Assembly (NCBI GenBank): GCA_014804425.1 | Contig: JAAUZV010000002.1 | Location: forward strand, 77,308-141,307 | Reading direction: 5' to 3' | From: Lachnospiraceae bacterium | Lineage (GTDB): Bacteria > Bacillota > Clostridia > Lachnospirales > Lachnospiraceae | Length of the DNA stretch: 64,000 nucleotides | Part shown: piece after piece, positions 47,268-55,907 of the stretch | Layout of the letters: the number at the start of each line of letters is the position of its first letter | Numbering within the stretch: position 1 is the first letter of the stretch | Position numbers and translations under genes: made by a program | The notes under the pieces: generated by a model | The model's database searches: none | Told to the model about the DNA's origin: nothing | The model's input: only the letters and a program-made list of their open reading frames with translations

Positions 47268-48944
47268 ATGGACAACAGTACCCAGCTAAATAGAGATTTG
47301 AATGTAACCGCTTTGAATACACAGGTTTCCGGCAATGGCACGGTACTAAATAATAAGGTTATGAACGCAGAAACCTATGCTGTTGGAGAAACATTGGGTG
47401 GAAAATACATAATTCAATCCAAAATGGATGTGTCTTCAGGCGAGGCAGATTTATATATTTGTTCAGATGGTGTTAGTAGTTATGTGGCAAAGATATATAG
47501 GCGAAAGGTTGCAATCAAGGAAGAAGTATCCGAAAAATTACAGGCGATTGATTCTCCATATGTTTCAAAAGTATATGCAACCGGAGAAATAGGTGGGTAT
47601 CCGTATGAAATCATACCGTATTATCAGAACGGAAGTCTCGAAGGGAAAAAATTTACCTATGACCAGCTGAAAGGAAGTATTATTCCGGCCCTGAATGAAG
47701 GATTACGAGTGTTACACGATAATGGAATCATACATAAAGATTTAAAACCGTCAAACATCATGTTGGCTGACAATGGTAAGGATGTAGCCATTATTGATTT
47801 CGGGATCAGCTCAATCAAAGAGGATGGAAATACGGTCATTGTAACAAGAACGGGAATGACACCGGAGTACGCTGCGCCGGAAACATTTAAGAATTTGTTT
47901 TTAAGTGAGTCGGATTACTATTCCCTGGGAATTACTTTATTTGAATTGTATTGCGGACATACACCATATGCGAAAATGAGTCAGGATGAAATTGAACAGT
48001 TTGTATCGGTACAGAAAGTACCACTTCCTTCAGATATGGAGGAAGAATTCAAGGTTTTAATTAGCGCTCTGACTTATCCGGATATTACAAACAGAAAAAA
48101 TAAATCCAATCCGAATCGACGTTGGGGATATGAAGAAATATTAAAATGGTGTGTTGGAGTCAAACAGCCTGTTCCGGGAGAAATGATCGGTACAACAGGT
48201 GTGTCGGGAGATATTAGACCATATAAGTTTTTGGGAGTAACCTATACCGAGAAGAATAAATTGATAGAGGCACTTACAGATCATTGGGAGGATGGAAAGA
48301 AGCAGTTATTCAGAGGTTTGTTGTCCGCGTATTTCAAGGAATTTGACGCAGAAGCTGCCGGATACTGTATGGATGCTGAAGACGAAGTGTCAGGTGGAGA
48401 TGAGGATTTGATTTTTTTCAAAACTCTATATAAGATAGATTCTACTATGACAAGATTTCTTTGGAAAGGAAAGCAGTATGAAGATATTTCGGAGTTGGGA
48501 AAAGAATTTCTTAAGTCATTGTGGGCAAGCGATACATCAATGAATGTGTTTGTGGATGAATTATTAAAAAAGGGAGTTTTGTCGCAGTATATCATTTGCA
48601 TGGACAAGACTGATACGCAAAGGATAAATGCAGTAAGCGCGATAGAATCGTCATACCGTGCTTTTAAGAATGATAGCAAACAAAGAATGAAGAACTATTA
48701 TTTGATTGCGTATATGTTATCCGGAATAAAAGTATTTTATAAAGAAGGAGTTGGGTTTAAAAACGTTGATGAATTGACGAATTTTTTAATGAATGCGCTG
48801 GATCGCTCTTATGAGGAGTTTGAAAAGATATGTCTTGAATTGATAGATTATAATAATAATATTGATCCTCAATTTGAGGGGTGGCTGTTGGCGTTAGGCA
48901 AGAAGAAGGAAATAGAGCAGTGGAGAAAAAGCTTACAAGGTTAG
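47268..48944 (+). CDS. Serine/threonine protein kinase with Thr-containing N-terminal extension and C-terminal unknown domain
   Basis: 'GIIHKDLKPSNIMLADNGKDVAIIDFGISSI', 'TRTGMTPEYAAPETFKN', 'DYYSLGITLFELYCGHTPY'. Confidence 0.93.
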   Translation: MDNSTQLNRDLNVTALNTQVSGNGTVLNNKVMNAETYAVGETLGGKYIIQSKMDVSSGEADLYICSDGVSSYVAKIYRRKVAIKEEVSEKLQAIDSPYVSKVYATGEIGGYPYEIIPYYQNGSLEGKKFTYDQLKGSIIPALNEGLRVLHDNGIIHKDLKPSNIMLADNGKDVAIIDFGISSIKEDGNTVIVTRTGMTPEYAAPETFKNLFLSESDYYSLGITLFELYCGHTPYAKMSQDEIEQFVSVQKVPLPSDMEEEFKVLISALTYPDITNRKNKSNPNRRWGYEEILKWCVGVKQPVPGEMIGTTGVSGDIRPYKFLGVTYTEKNKLIEALTDHWEDGKKQLFRGLLSAYFKEFDAEAAGYCMDAEDEVSGGDEDLIFFKTLYKIDSTMTRFLWKGKQYEDISELGKEFLKSLWASDTSMNVFVDELLKKGVLSQYIICMDKTDTQRINAVSAIESSYRAFKNDSKQRMKNYYLIAYMLSGIKVFYKEGVGFKNVDELTNFLMNALDRSYEEFEKICLELIDYNNNIDPQFEGWLLALGKKKEIEQWRKSLQG

Positions 48945-48983
48945 CATGTATTATATGAGACAGCGGTATGTGGAGGAGTGTTC

Positions 48984-50246
48984 ATGAGTGGACCTAAAAC
49001 ATCCAGATATGTTTTAACGGAAGAGCAAAGAAAACGAATTGCAGAACAACAGAGAATCATTAGAGAGACCCAAATTGCGCAGAAAAAATGTGATAATTTG
49101 CTCAGAAAATGTTCCAGTCAAATTTCTGATATTGATGAGATCATAGAAGACCTAAAAATCTTATGTACTGAATCCGGAAAGGGAATAGAAGAACTACATT
49201 CCTTGAAAACGGAAAAGTCAGAAGCAGCCAAGCTGATCGTTAAAAATAATTCTGGTTCTCTTGAGTCCTTAAATAAAGAAAATCAGCGTCTGGAGATGCT
49301 CTTACGGAGAATTCAGCAACTCAAATTGAACGGAAGAAATGTAACAAGAAGGATAGGCTTGGATTACCAACAAGAACTATCAGACATAATGTCTGGGGGC
49401 TTCAATTTATCTTTTGCGGGATTAGGTAAGGATCAAAAGATAAAAGACAATCCATTCGTTGTAAAGATCAACAAGGCGCTTGCAGGAGTAGAGGATATAG
49501 AGTTAACGCCTGAATTAGAAGAAAAGTTTTCTGTATTAAGGAAACGTGCCGATGAAATAAAAAACTTGGATTTTCTCGAAAATTTCTGTTCAATGCAAGT
49601 ATACCCGTTTGTTCATGACTGTGAATTTTATAGAGATCATATTGATGAATTTGAAGAACTTCTGGCTCATTATTCTTTTTTGACAGCAGAGGTAGGAGAA
49701 CCGGAAAAGTTTTTTACATTTTCGGAAGAAAATATTGGGAAACTACAGTCAGAGATATCAAGATTGAATCAAATTATGATGTCCCAAAAAGAACAGGAAT
49801 ACATCAGTACTGCTGTTGATGAAGCAATGATTGAAATGGGATACGAACTAATAGGTGAAAAAACAGTAACGAAAAAGAACGGAAAGAAATTCAGAAATGG
49901 ACTTTATACATTGGAGGAAGGAACTGCGGTAAATGTTACTTTCTCAGATTCCGGACAGATATCGATGGAATTGGGTGCCTTAGATATTTTGGACCGTGTT
50001 CCAACAGAAGCCGAAGCTGCAGAGCTGGCAAAGGACATGCATGCTTTCTGTTCAGATTATGCAGCTCTTGAAAAGAAACTGGCTGAGAAAGGTATTACAA
50101 CGAATAGAATATCTATATTACCGCCATCAGAGGAATATGCACAGATATTCAACACATCGGATTATGATCTAAAGCGTCAAGTTGATACATATAAAAAAAG
50201 AAGAAAGAAGGCTGCTGCGGGAAAGCAGTTATATAAAGAAGGATGA
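48984..50246 (+). CDS. Coiled-coil protein with N-terminal 'MSGPKTSRYVLTEEQR' motif
   Basis: ORF with GGAGG SD at 48972-48976; E/K/Q-rich helices; start adjusted from 48978. Confidence 0.75.
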   Translation: MSGPKTSRYVLTEEQRKRIAEQQRIIRETQIAQKKCDNLLRKCSSQISDIDEIIEDLKILCTESGKGIEELHSLKTEKSEAAKLIVKNNSGSLESLNKENQRLEMLLRRIQQLKLNGRNVTRRIGLDYQQELSDIMSGGFNLSFAGLGKDQKIKDNPFVVKINKALAGVEDIELTPELEEKFSVLRKRADEIKNLDFLENFCSMQVYPFVHDCEFYRDHIDEFEELLAHYSFLTAEVGEPEKFFTFSEENIGKLQSEISRLNQIMMSQKEQEYISTAVDEAMIEMGYELIGEKTVTKKNGKKFRNGLYTLEEGTAVNVTFSDSGQISMELGALDILDRVPTEAEAAELAKDMHAFCSDYAALEKKLAEKGITTNRISILPPSEEYAQIFNTSDYDLKRQVDTYKKRRKKAAAGKQLYKEG

Positions 50247-50863
50247 GTATGGAAAAATACAAGGTATGCCCATATTGTGGAAAACATAATCCGCCCAAAA
50301 TGCTGGAATGTATTCAGTGTGAAACGGATTTATCAAATATTCGGGTAATAGATGAAGAAATAGAGAAAAAAAGCCTTGAAAAAAATGAACAAACAAAAAC
50401 TGCTGTTAAGATGGTCAGAATATGCGATTGTGGAACGCATAACCCGGTTAATACACGAAAATGTAATAACTGTGGAGAAGATATATCAGATATAATACCC
50501 ATTGAAGAGCAAGAAGGGGAATTGGTAACCAACCGTTTTGTGTTTGCATCTCTCGATGGCGCATACGCCTATGAATTGGCGGAGGCACCGGCCATTATAG
50601 GACGCGAGGCGGTGATGCAAGAATATCTTTCGACAAAGCCGTTTGTGAGTAGACAACATGCGGAATTGATTATAGAGGATAATGATCTGTTTATAAGAAA
50701 TATCAGCCAGACGAATTATACCTATGTGAACAATGTAAAAATTCCAGAGGGAAAATATGAACTTCATGATGGTGATGAGGTAGGTCTTGGCGGTAATATT
50801 CATAATGGGAATAGACAAGCTGAAGCAGCTTATTTTCAAGTGAGGATTGGCTCATGTATATAG
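50243..50863 (+). CDS. FHA domain protein with two N-terminal zinc ribbons
   Basis: 'CPYCGKHNPPKMLECIQC', 'CDCGTHNPVNTRKCNNCG', FHA 'AIIGREAVM...FVSRQHAELIIEDNDLFIRNISQTNYTYVNN'; ATGA overlap upstream. Confidence 0.9.
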   Translation: MSMEKYKVCPYCGKHNPPKMLECIQCETDLSNIRVIDEEIEKKSLEKNEQTKTAVKMVRICDCGTHNPVNTRKCNNCGEDISDIIPIEEQEGELVTNRFVFASLDGAYAYELAEAPAIIGREAVMQEYLSTKPFVSRQHAELIIEDNDLFIRNISQTNYTYVNNVKIPEGKYELHDGDEVGLGGNIHNGNRQAEAAYFQVRIGSCI

Positions 50864-51459
50864 CGAGAATCCTATATCCGGTAAAGGTTTTGGGCCCGGG
50901 AAATAGATTGGGACTTTGGTTTTCAGGGTGCGAACATCATTGTTTTGGATGTAGTAATCCTGAATTATGGGAACAGAAGGAGAAACATAACATTTCATTA
51001 GAAGGTCTTATGAAACTTTTGAAGCCCATCTGTGATAATTACAACGTTGATGGGTTCACGTTAACCGGTGGAGATCCTTTTTTTCAACCAAATGCATTAA
51101 GAGAGTTGTTACCATGTTTACATATGATAAGTGATGATATCTTAGTTTATACTGGATATCGATATGAGGAGCTGACTGGTCGATACAAAGATATATTAAG
51201 AGATATTTCTGTGATAATAGACGGACAGTATGTGGAAGCTGAGAATCATGGGACGATATTAAAAGGATCGGATAATCAGCGTATTATTTATTTGAACCGG
51301 TTATTTGAGGCAAGATATAACGAATACCTATCTCACGAGAATAGTAGGATTCAGAACTTTACAACGCAAGATGGTATCATATCTGTGGGAATACATTTGC
51401 CTGAGTACGAAGACAGGCTAAGAATTATAACACAAAAGAAAGGTCTGGAGGAAGCTTAG
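50854..51459 (+). CDS. 4Fe-4S radical SAM activating-enzyme-like protein (NrdG-like)
   Basis: 'GPGNRLGLWFSGCEHHCFGCSNPELW' CX3CX2C, 'GFTLTGGDPFFQPN', 'ILVYTGYRYEEL'; overlaps the FHA gene by 10 nt. Confidence 0.88.
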   Translation: MYIARILYPVKVLGPGNRLGLWFSGCEHHCFGCSNPELWEQKEKHNISLEGLMKLLKPICDNYNVDGFTLTGGDPFFQPNALRELLPCLHMISDDILVYTGYRYEELTGRYKDILRDISVIIDGQYVEAENHGTILKGSDNQRIIYLNRLFEARYNEYLSHENSRIQNFTTQDGIISVGIHLPEYEDRLRIITQKKGLEEA

Positions 51460-51460
51460 A

Positions 51461-53335
51461 ATGGAGGAATTTATACCTAAATGGCATAAGGAACTGGATA
51501 TATTCTGTAAGATAAAGCCAATCATAATATTAGAGGGCAATATTCTTGATCGTTACCAATATCCGGTTGATGGAAGCGTAGATAAGGGAAGTATATTGAG
51601 ATTAGCAGAATACTTGCATTACTTTTTTAAAGATCAGGGATATCAAAACATTGCTTTTTATGATAGTATCCGTGGTTTTTACAATAATTGTGAGGAAGGA
51701 TATGCTCAGCAGTTTGCTGAATTAGTTGGCGGAAAGCTGGATGACGGTACAATTAAAGCCGAATTTAAAGGGAAAAATAATACAGCGGCAACATATATCA
51801 GAACCGCGATGACACAATCAGAACAGGCGTCTGTCATTGTCTTGGACTTTGCATCAAGATATATTACAGATCCAACAAATATGGACCAGACCGAAATAGA
51901 TGCGTTTACAATAATGGTCCAAACATCTGTTGAAGGTAAGGATGTAAGAACAGAACAGGGAATACTAAAAAATCTTGTTGTTGTTCTGGTAAACAAGGTG
52001 AATGATATTCCGGCATGGTTTTATTTGGATAATCCGAACGTAAAGACTGTGATGTTAAGAACACCGGCAAAGGAAGAACGAGAACAACTTGTTAAGGGAG
52101 ATAATTTTCCTAGTTTTTTTGCAGGAGATATCTATGTTGATGAATATCCGCATTATGAAGAATTTCCGGAAGAGTTAGAGAAGATTCAGGATAGATTTGT
52201 AGGTCTTACAGAGGGATTTTCGTTCACGGAATTGAATGGCTTAAGGCGTCTATGTAAAAATCAGAGAATTCACATCAAGAATATGTGTGATGTGATAGAC
52301 CTTTACAAGTTTGGTATTAAAGAAAATCCATGGAATTCTTTAGATTATACCGAAATGAAGAATGCATATGAAGATATTAGTAAACGTGTTAAGGGGCAAG
52401 AGTTTGCACTGACAAAGACGCTCGATGTAGTAAAGCGAGCGATAACCGGAATGACCGGGCTGCAATCATCTTCTCATGGCAGACCTAAGGGGGTTCTGTT
52501 TTTTGCAGGACCAACGGGTACCGGAAAAACAGAAACGGCGAAAGCGCTTGCAGAAAAACTATTCGGAGACGAGTCTTGTTGCATTAGATTTGATATGAGT
52601 GAATATGGTCAATCTCATAGTGACCAGAGACTGTTAGGGGCACCTCCGGGATATGTAGGTTATGAAGCAGGTGGACAGCTTACGAATGCAGTAAGGAATA
52701 ATCCGTTTTCAATCCTTCTATTTGACGAGATTGAAAAAGCGCATCCGACAATTCTGGATAAATTCCTTCAGATTTTGGAAGATGGTCGTATGACCGACGG
52801 TCAGGGAAATACTGTCTATTTCTCGGAAACGATCATCATATTCACGAGTAATCTTGGAATATACAGTATCAATAATCAGGGTGAAAGGTACCTGAGCGTT
52901 TCCTCTGATATGACATATGATCAAGTACAAGAGAAGGTACGAAGGGGGATAGAGGATTATTTTAAATTGCAGCTCGGCAGACCGGAGATTCTAAACAGAA
53001 TTGGTGAGAATATTGTGGTCTTTGATTTTATTCGTGAAAGTGCTGCGGACGAAATATTACGGTCTCAGATCAAAAAGATTAACAGTGCATTAAAGATGAA
53101 CAAAAATATTGATTTGATCATATCGGAAACTGCATTTAATACTTTGAGGCAGAAAGCGATTGATAATCTTGATAATGGAGGACGCGGAGTTGGTAATATT
53201 GTAGAGAGTCTTCTAATAAATCCCCTATCAAGGTATCTGTTTGATCATGAGCTCTTTTCGAATTGTGAGATTACAATTACCTCTATTGAAGCTGTAAATA
53301 TGCCATATTCGATGGAATGTATAGTGAATAAATAG
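51461..53335 (+). CDS. ClpB/ClpV D2-like AAA+ ATPase with atypical N-terminal half
   Basis: 'GVLFFAGPTGTGKTETAKALAEKLFGDESCCIRFDMSEYGQSHSDQRLLGAPPGYVGYEAGGQLTNAVRNNPFSILLFDEIEKAHPTILDKFLQILEDGRMTDGQG'. Confidence 0.92.
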   Translation: MEEFIPKWHKELDIFCKIKPIIILEGNILDRYQYPVDGSVDKGSILRLAEYLHYFFKDQGYQNIAFYDSIRGFYNNCEEGYAQQFAELVGGKLDDGTIKAEFKGKNNTAATYIRTAMTQSEQASVIVLDFASRYITDPTNMDQTEIDAFTIMVQTSVEGKDVRTEQGILKNLVVVLVNKVNDIPAWFYLDNPNVKTVMLRTPAKEEREQLVKGDNFPSFFAGDIYVDEYPHYEEFPEELEKIQDRFVGLTEGFSFTELNGLRRLCKNQRIHIKNMCDVIDLYKFGIKENPWNSLDYTEMKNAYEDISKRVKGQEFALTKTLDVVKRAITGMTGLQSSSHGRPKGVLFFAGPTGTGKTETAKALAEKLFGDESCCIRFDMSEYGQSHSDQRLLGAPPGYVGYEAGGQLTNAVRNNPFSILLFDEIEKAHPTILDKFLQILEDGRMTDGQGNTVYFSETIIIFTSNLGIYSINNQGERYLSVSSDMTYDQVQEKVRRGIEDYFKLQLGRPEILNRIGENIVVFDFIRESAADEILRSQIKKINSALKMNKNIDLIISETAFNTLRQKAIDNLDNGGRGVGNIVESLLINPLSRYLFDHELFSNCEITITSIEAVNMPYSMECIVNK

Positions 53336-53352
53336 TAGAGAGGTGAATTTGG

Positions 53353-54126
53353 TTGAATTTAATAATTGGAATAGTATTATTAATAATATTTTGTGGTTCA
53401 GGAACTCTTTTTTGCATTGTTTATTTGGTCGAGGCGCAGACATCCGGACCGTGGATTGCAACGATTATCTGCATAATAATCACATGCATTGTTATTTGTT
53501 GTGTCAGAATAGAGGGCATGTGGTCGATGGGTGCCGCATTAATTATTATGGGCTGTTCCGGATTAGTACAGTTTATTATTATAAGCACAATCGAAACCCC
53601 TGACTTTTGGCGTGAAATGAAAAATGATGAGTGGTTTATTAGACTTGCGAGTGGTTTCTTTAGTCAGCCGTTAGTATGTTTGTTTGGGTATGGTATTTCC
53701 AGATCAGTTGAGTATGGTTTTGAGAGCAGGGCAAGGAATTTAGCCAATAAAATCGAACAAAAGCTTGTCACTCAAATTAATGCGTTGAAGAGCATCGAGA
53801 GTGAAATATCAGTCGCAAATCGTTCATATAAAGTTTCCGATAATTTGGTTTTGCTGATAAGTAATGTGGCTGATAAGACATTAGAAAATGCATATATTAA
53901 ATCGCGAGAAAAAAAGGATTCAGAGTTGATTTCTCAAATAGCAAAGGTTTCTTCTAAAAATAACTTTCATATAGTTACGGAAGGAAAAACATTATCAGTT
54001 ATACATACCGATATTAAAAACAGGATGCAAGACAGATATGAACTATTAGCGCAGATAGTGAAAGGCAGGTTTTTAGGGAAAGACTATAAAGAACTGAAAA
54101 GGAAATGGAAAGTGTTGAGACGGTAG
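53353..54126 (+). CDS. Membrane protein with cytoplasmic coiled-coil
   Basis: Several hydrophobic segments then K/E-rich helices; TTG start preceded by AGAGAGGTG. Confidence 0.7.
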   Translation: MNLIIGIVLLIIFCGSGTLFCIVYLVEAQTSGPWIATIICIIITCIVICCVRIEGMWSMGAALIIMGCSGLVQFIIISTIETPDFWREMKNDEWFIRLASGFFSQPLVCLFGYGISRSVEYGFESRARNLANKIEQKLVTQINALKSIESEISVANRSYKVSDNLVLLISNVADKTLENAYIKSREKKDSELISQIAKVSSKNNFHIVTEGKTLSVIHTDIKNRMQDRYELLAQIVKGRFLGKDYKELKRKWKVLRR

Positions 54127-54141
54127 TGCGAAGGAGAGATC

Positions 54142-54909
54142 GTGATGATAATCACATATAAAATACAAAAAGGAATCAATAAAGATAAATGTGATGATTC
54201 AGCGCTCATTGGCTCTCAAGTTGTTAATAATGAAATAGGCAGCACTGTAATGAATGGCATGGGAAGAGTCTTTATATGCGATGGTGTTGGTGGAAATGCA
54301 GGTGGAGATGAAGCATCTTTGTTTGTATTAAATCAAATATCAGATATCAGGTTAGAAGATTCAAAAGAAGCAATAAGAACAAAGCTATTATCTGTCAATG
54401 ATGCACTTATTTCCTATGCTAAAACTGTAAAAGGGCATGAGTCGATGGCCACAACATTGACAGGACTCTTTTTTGAAGAGAATCGTGTAATATTAGCTCA
54501 TTGCGGAAATACGAGGATATATGTAATCCAAGGCAGCTTTTTAAAGCAAATGACATCGGATCAAACCACATATCAATGGTTATTAGATACAAACAATCAT
54601 GATGCAGCAGAGCATTGCAATAAAAGTGAAATCAGAGGCGCCTTTGGAGGTGGAACATCAAAGTTTGCAAATACACTTATCGTAGAGGAGGTTTTTGAAC
54701 GAGGACTTCCGGGTAAGATTTTGATGACATCGGACGGGATTCATGATGTTGTAGATATTGATACAATTGAAGATATCGTGACCAATGACAATTTGGTTTC
54801 GAAAGATAAGGTACAGCAATTAATATCATTAGCTGTGGAAAATGGAAGTACGGATGATTGTTCTGCGGTATTAATTGAAATGAGTGAAAATGGGATCACC
54901 GATGAATGA
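54142..54909 (+). CDS. PP2C-family protein serine/threonine phosphatase
   Basis: 'VFICDGVGGNAGGDEAS', 'SMATTLTGLFFEENRVILAHCGNTRIYVI', 'ILMTSDGIHDVV', 'STDDCSAVLIEM'. Confidence 0.93.
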   Translation: MMIITYKIQKGINKDKCDDSALIGSQVVNNEIGSTVMNGMGRVFICDGVGGNAGGDEASLFVLNQISDIRLEDSKEAIRTKLLSVNDALISYAKTVKGHESMATTLTGLFFEENRVILAHCGNTRIYVIQGSFLKQMTSDQTTYQWLLDTNNHDAAEHCNKSEIRGAFGGGTSKFANTLIVEEVFERGLPGKILMTSDGIHDVVDIDTIEDIVTNDNLVSKDKVQQLISLAVENGSTDDCSAVLIEMSENGITDE

Positions 54910-54963
54910 AAAAACAATCAAAATCTGATAATTGTATCAAGGAAAAAGAGAGAGAACAAAAGA

Positions 54964-55683
54964 ATGTTAAAGAAACCGAAAATGATATGGTTCGATTATG
55001 GCCAGACCTTGGTAAAGGAAGCAAATTTTAATGGCGTAAAAGGAACGGAAGCGGTATTGCAATATGCCGTAACTAATAAATATGATCTGACTGCCGCACA
55101 GGTACAGGCGGAGGCGGAAAAGATCAATCAGGAATTGGGTAGATTTGATCCGGCAAAACGGCATCTGTTTCAGGTGGAAGTGCCGAACCATATGTTTACG
55201 GCTTATTTGTATGAATCTCTGGGTATTCAGCTTTCGATCGATTCGAAGGAAATCGACCGCGTATTTTGGGATGCGGCAGGACCGGGGACACCGACAGAGG
55301 GGATTGAATCCTTTTTGGAATTTTTGTATCAAAATGAAATTCGGACGGGCGTGCTGAGCAATATCAGTTATGCAGGGACAGTGGTGGAAGAACGTATCAG
55401 CAGACTGCTTCCGAATCATCATTTTGAATTTATCATTGCCACGAGTGAATACATGTACCGTAAGCCCCATAAGAGAATCTTTGAATTTATTTTGGAAAAA
55501 TCGGAATTGAGACCGGAGGATGTCTGGTATATCGGCGATCAGTACCAATGTGATGTGGTAGGCGCAAAAAGCGTCGGAATATTTCCAATCTGGTATCGGG
55601 GCGCGATCGACATGCCGTATGAGGAAAAAGAAGACGTACTGAAGATTGCGGATTGGAAGGATTTGCAGGCGATGCTCACGTAA
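54964..55683 (+). CDS. HAD family hydrolase
   Basis: 'MIWFDYGQTLVKEANFNG', 'VLSNIS', 'RKPHKRIFEFILEK', 'YIGDQYQCDVVGAKSVG'. Confidence 0.92.
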   Translation: MLKKPKMIWFDYGQTLVKEANFNGVKGTEAVLQYAVTNKYDLTAAQVQAEAEKINQELGRFDPAKRHLFQVEVPNHMFTAYLYESLGIQLSIDSKEIDRVFWDAAGPGTPTEGIESFLEFLYQNEIRTGVLSNISYAGTVVEERISRLLPNHHFEFIIATSEYMYRKPHKRIFEFILEKSELRPEDVWYIGDQYQCDVVGAKSVGIFPIWYRGAIDMPYEEKEDVLKIADWKDLQAMLT

Positions 55684-55742
55684 AATGCTTTCACGGGGGA
55701 GGATATGACATGGTGAGCAGATAATACAGGAATCGAATTCTA

Positions 55743-55779
55743 ACGGACAGAGTTTACACAAAAAACTCTGTCCGTTTTT
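55743..55779 (+). terminator. Terminator after HAD gene
   Basis: ACGGACAGAGTTTacacaaaAAACTCTGTCCGTTTTT. Confidence 0.9.
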
Positions 55780-55907
55780 CTTCGAATATGCTTTTCAATT
55801 TGAAAACTGCATGTTGAGAAAAAGCTTGGAAAATGATAACATGGTCTTTGAAAACAGATCATTCCTATTTGGAAAATACAATTTTTGTTCACATTGCGGA
55901 GGGGAGT

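Noticed and set aside
53343-53603. 86-aa ORF overlapping the start of the membrane protein gene
   Set aside because: Overlaps a longer, better supported frame (53353-54126) with an RBS and coherent TM segments.
47268-54909. Type VI secretion system regulatory locus
   Set aside because: Kinase/FHA/PP2C/ClpV-like genes fit, but there are no sheath, Hcp, VgrG, baseplate or TssJLM-like ORFs in the window, and the host looks Gram-positive.
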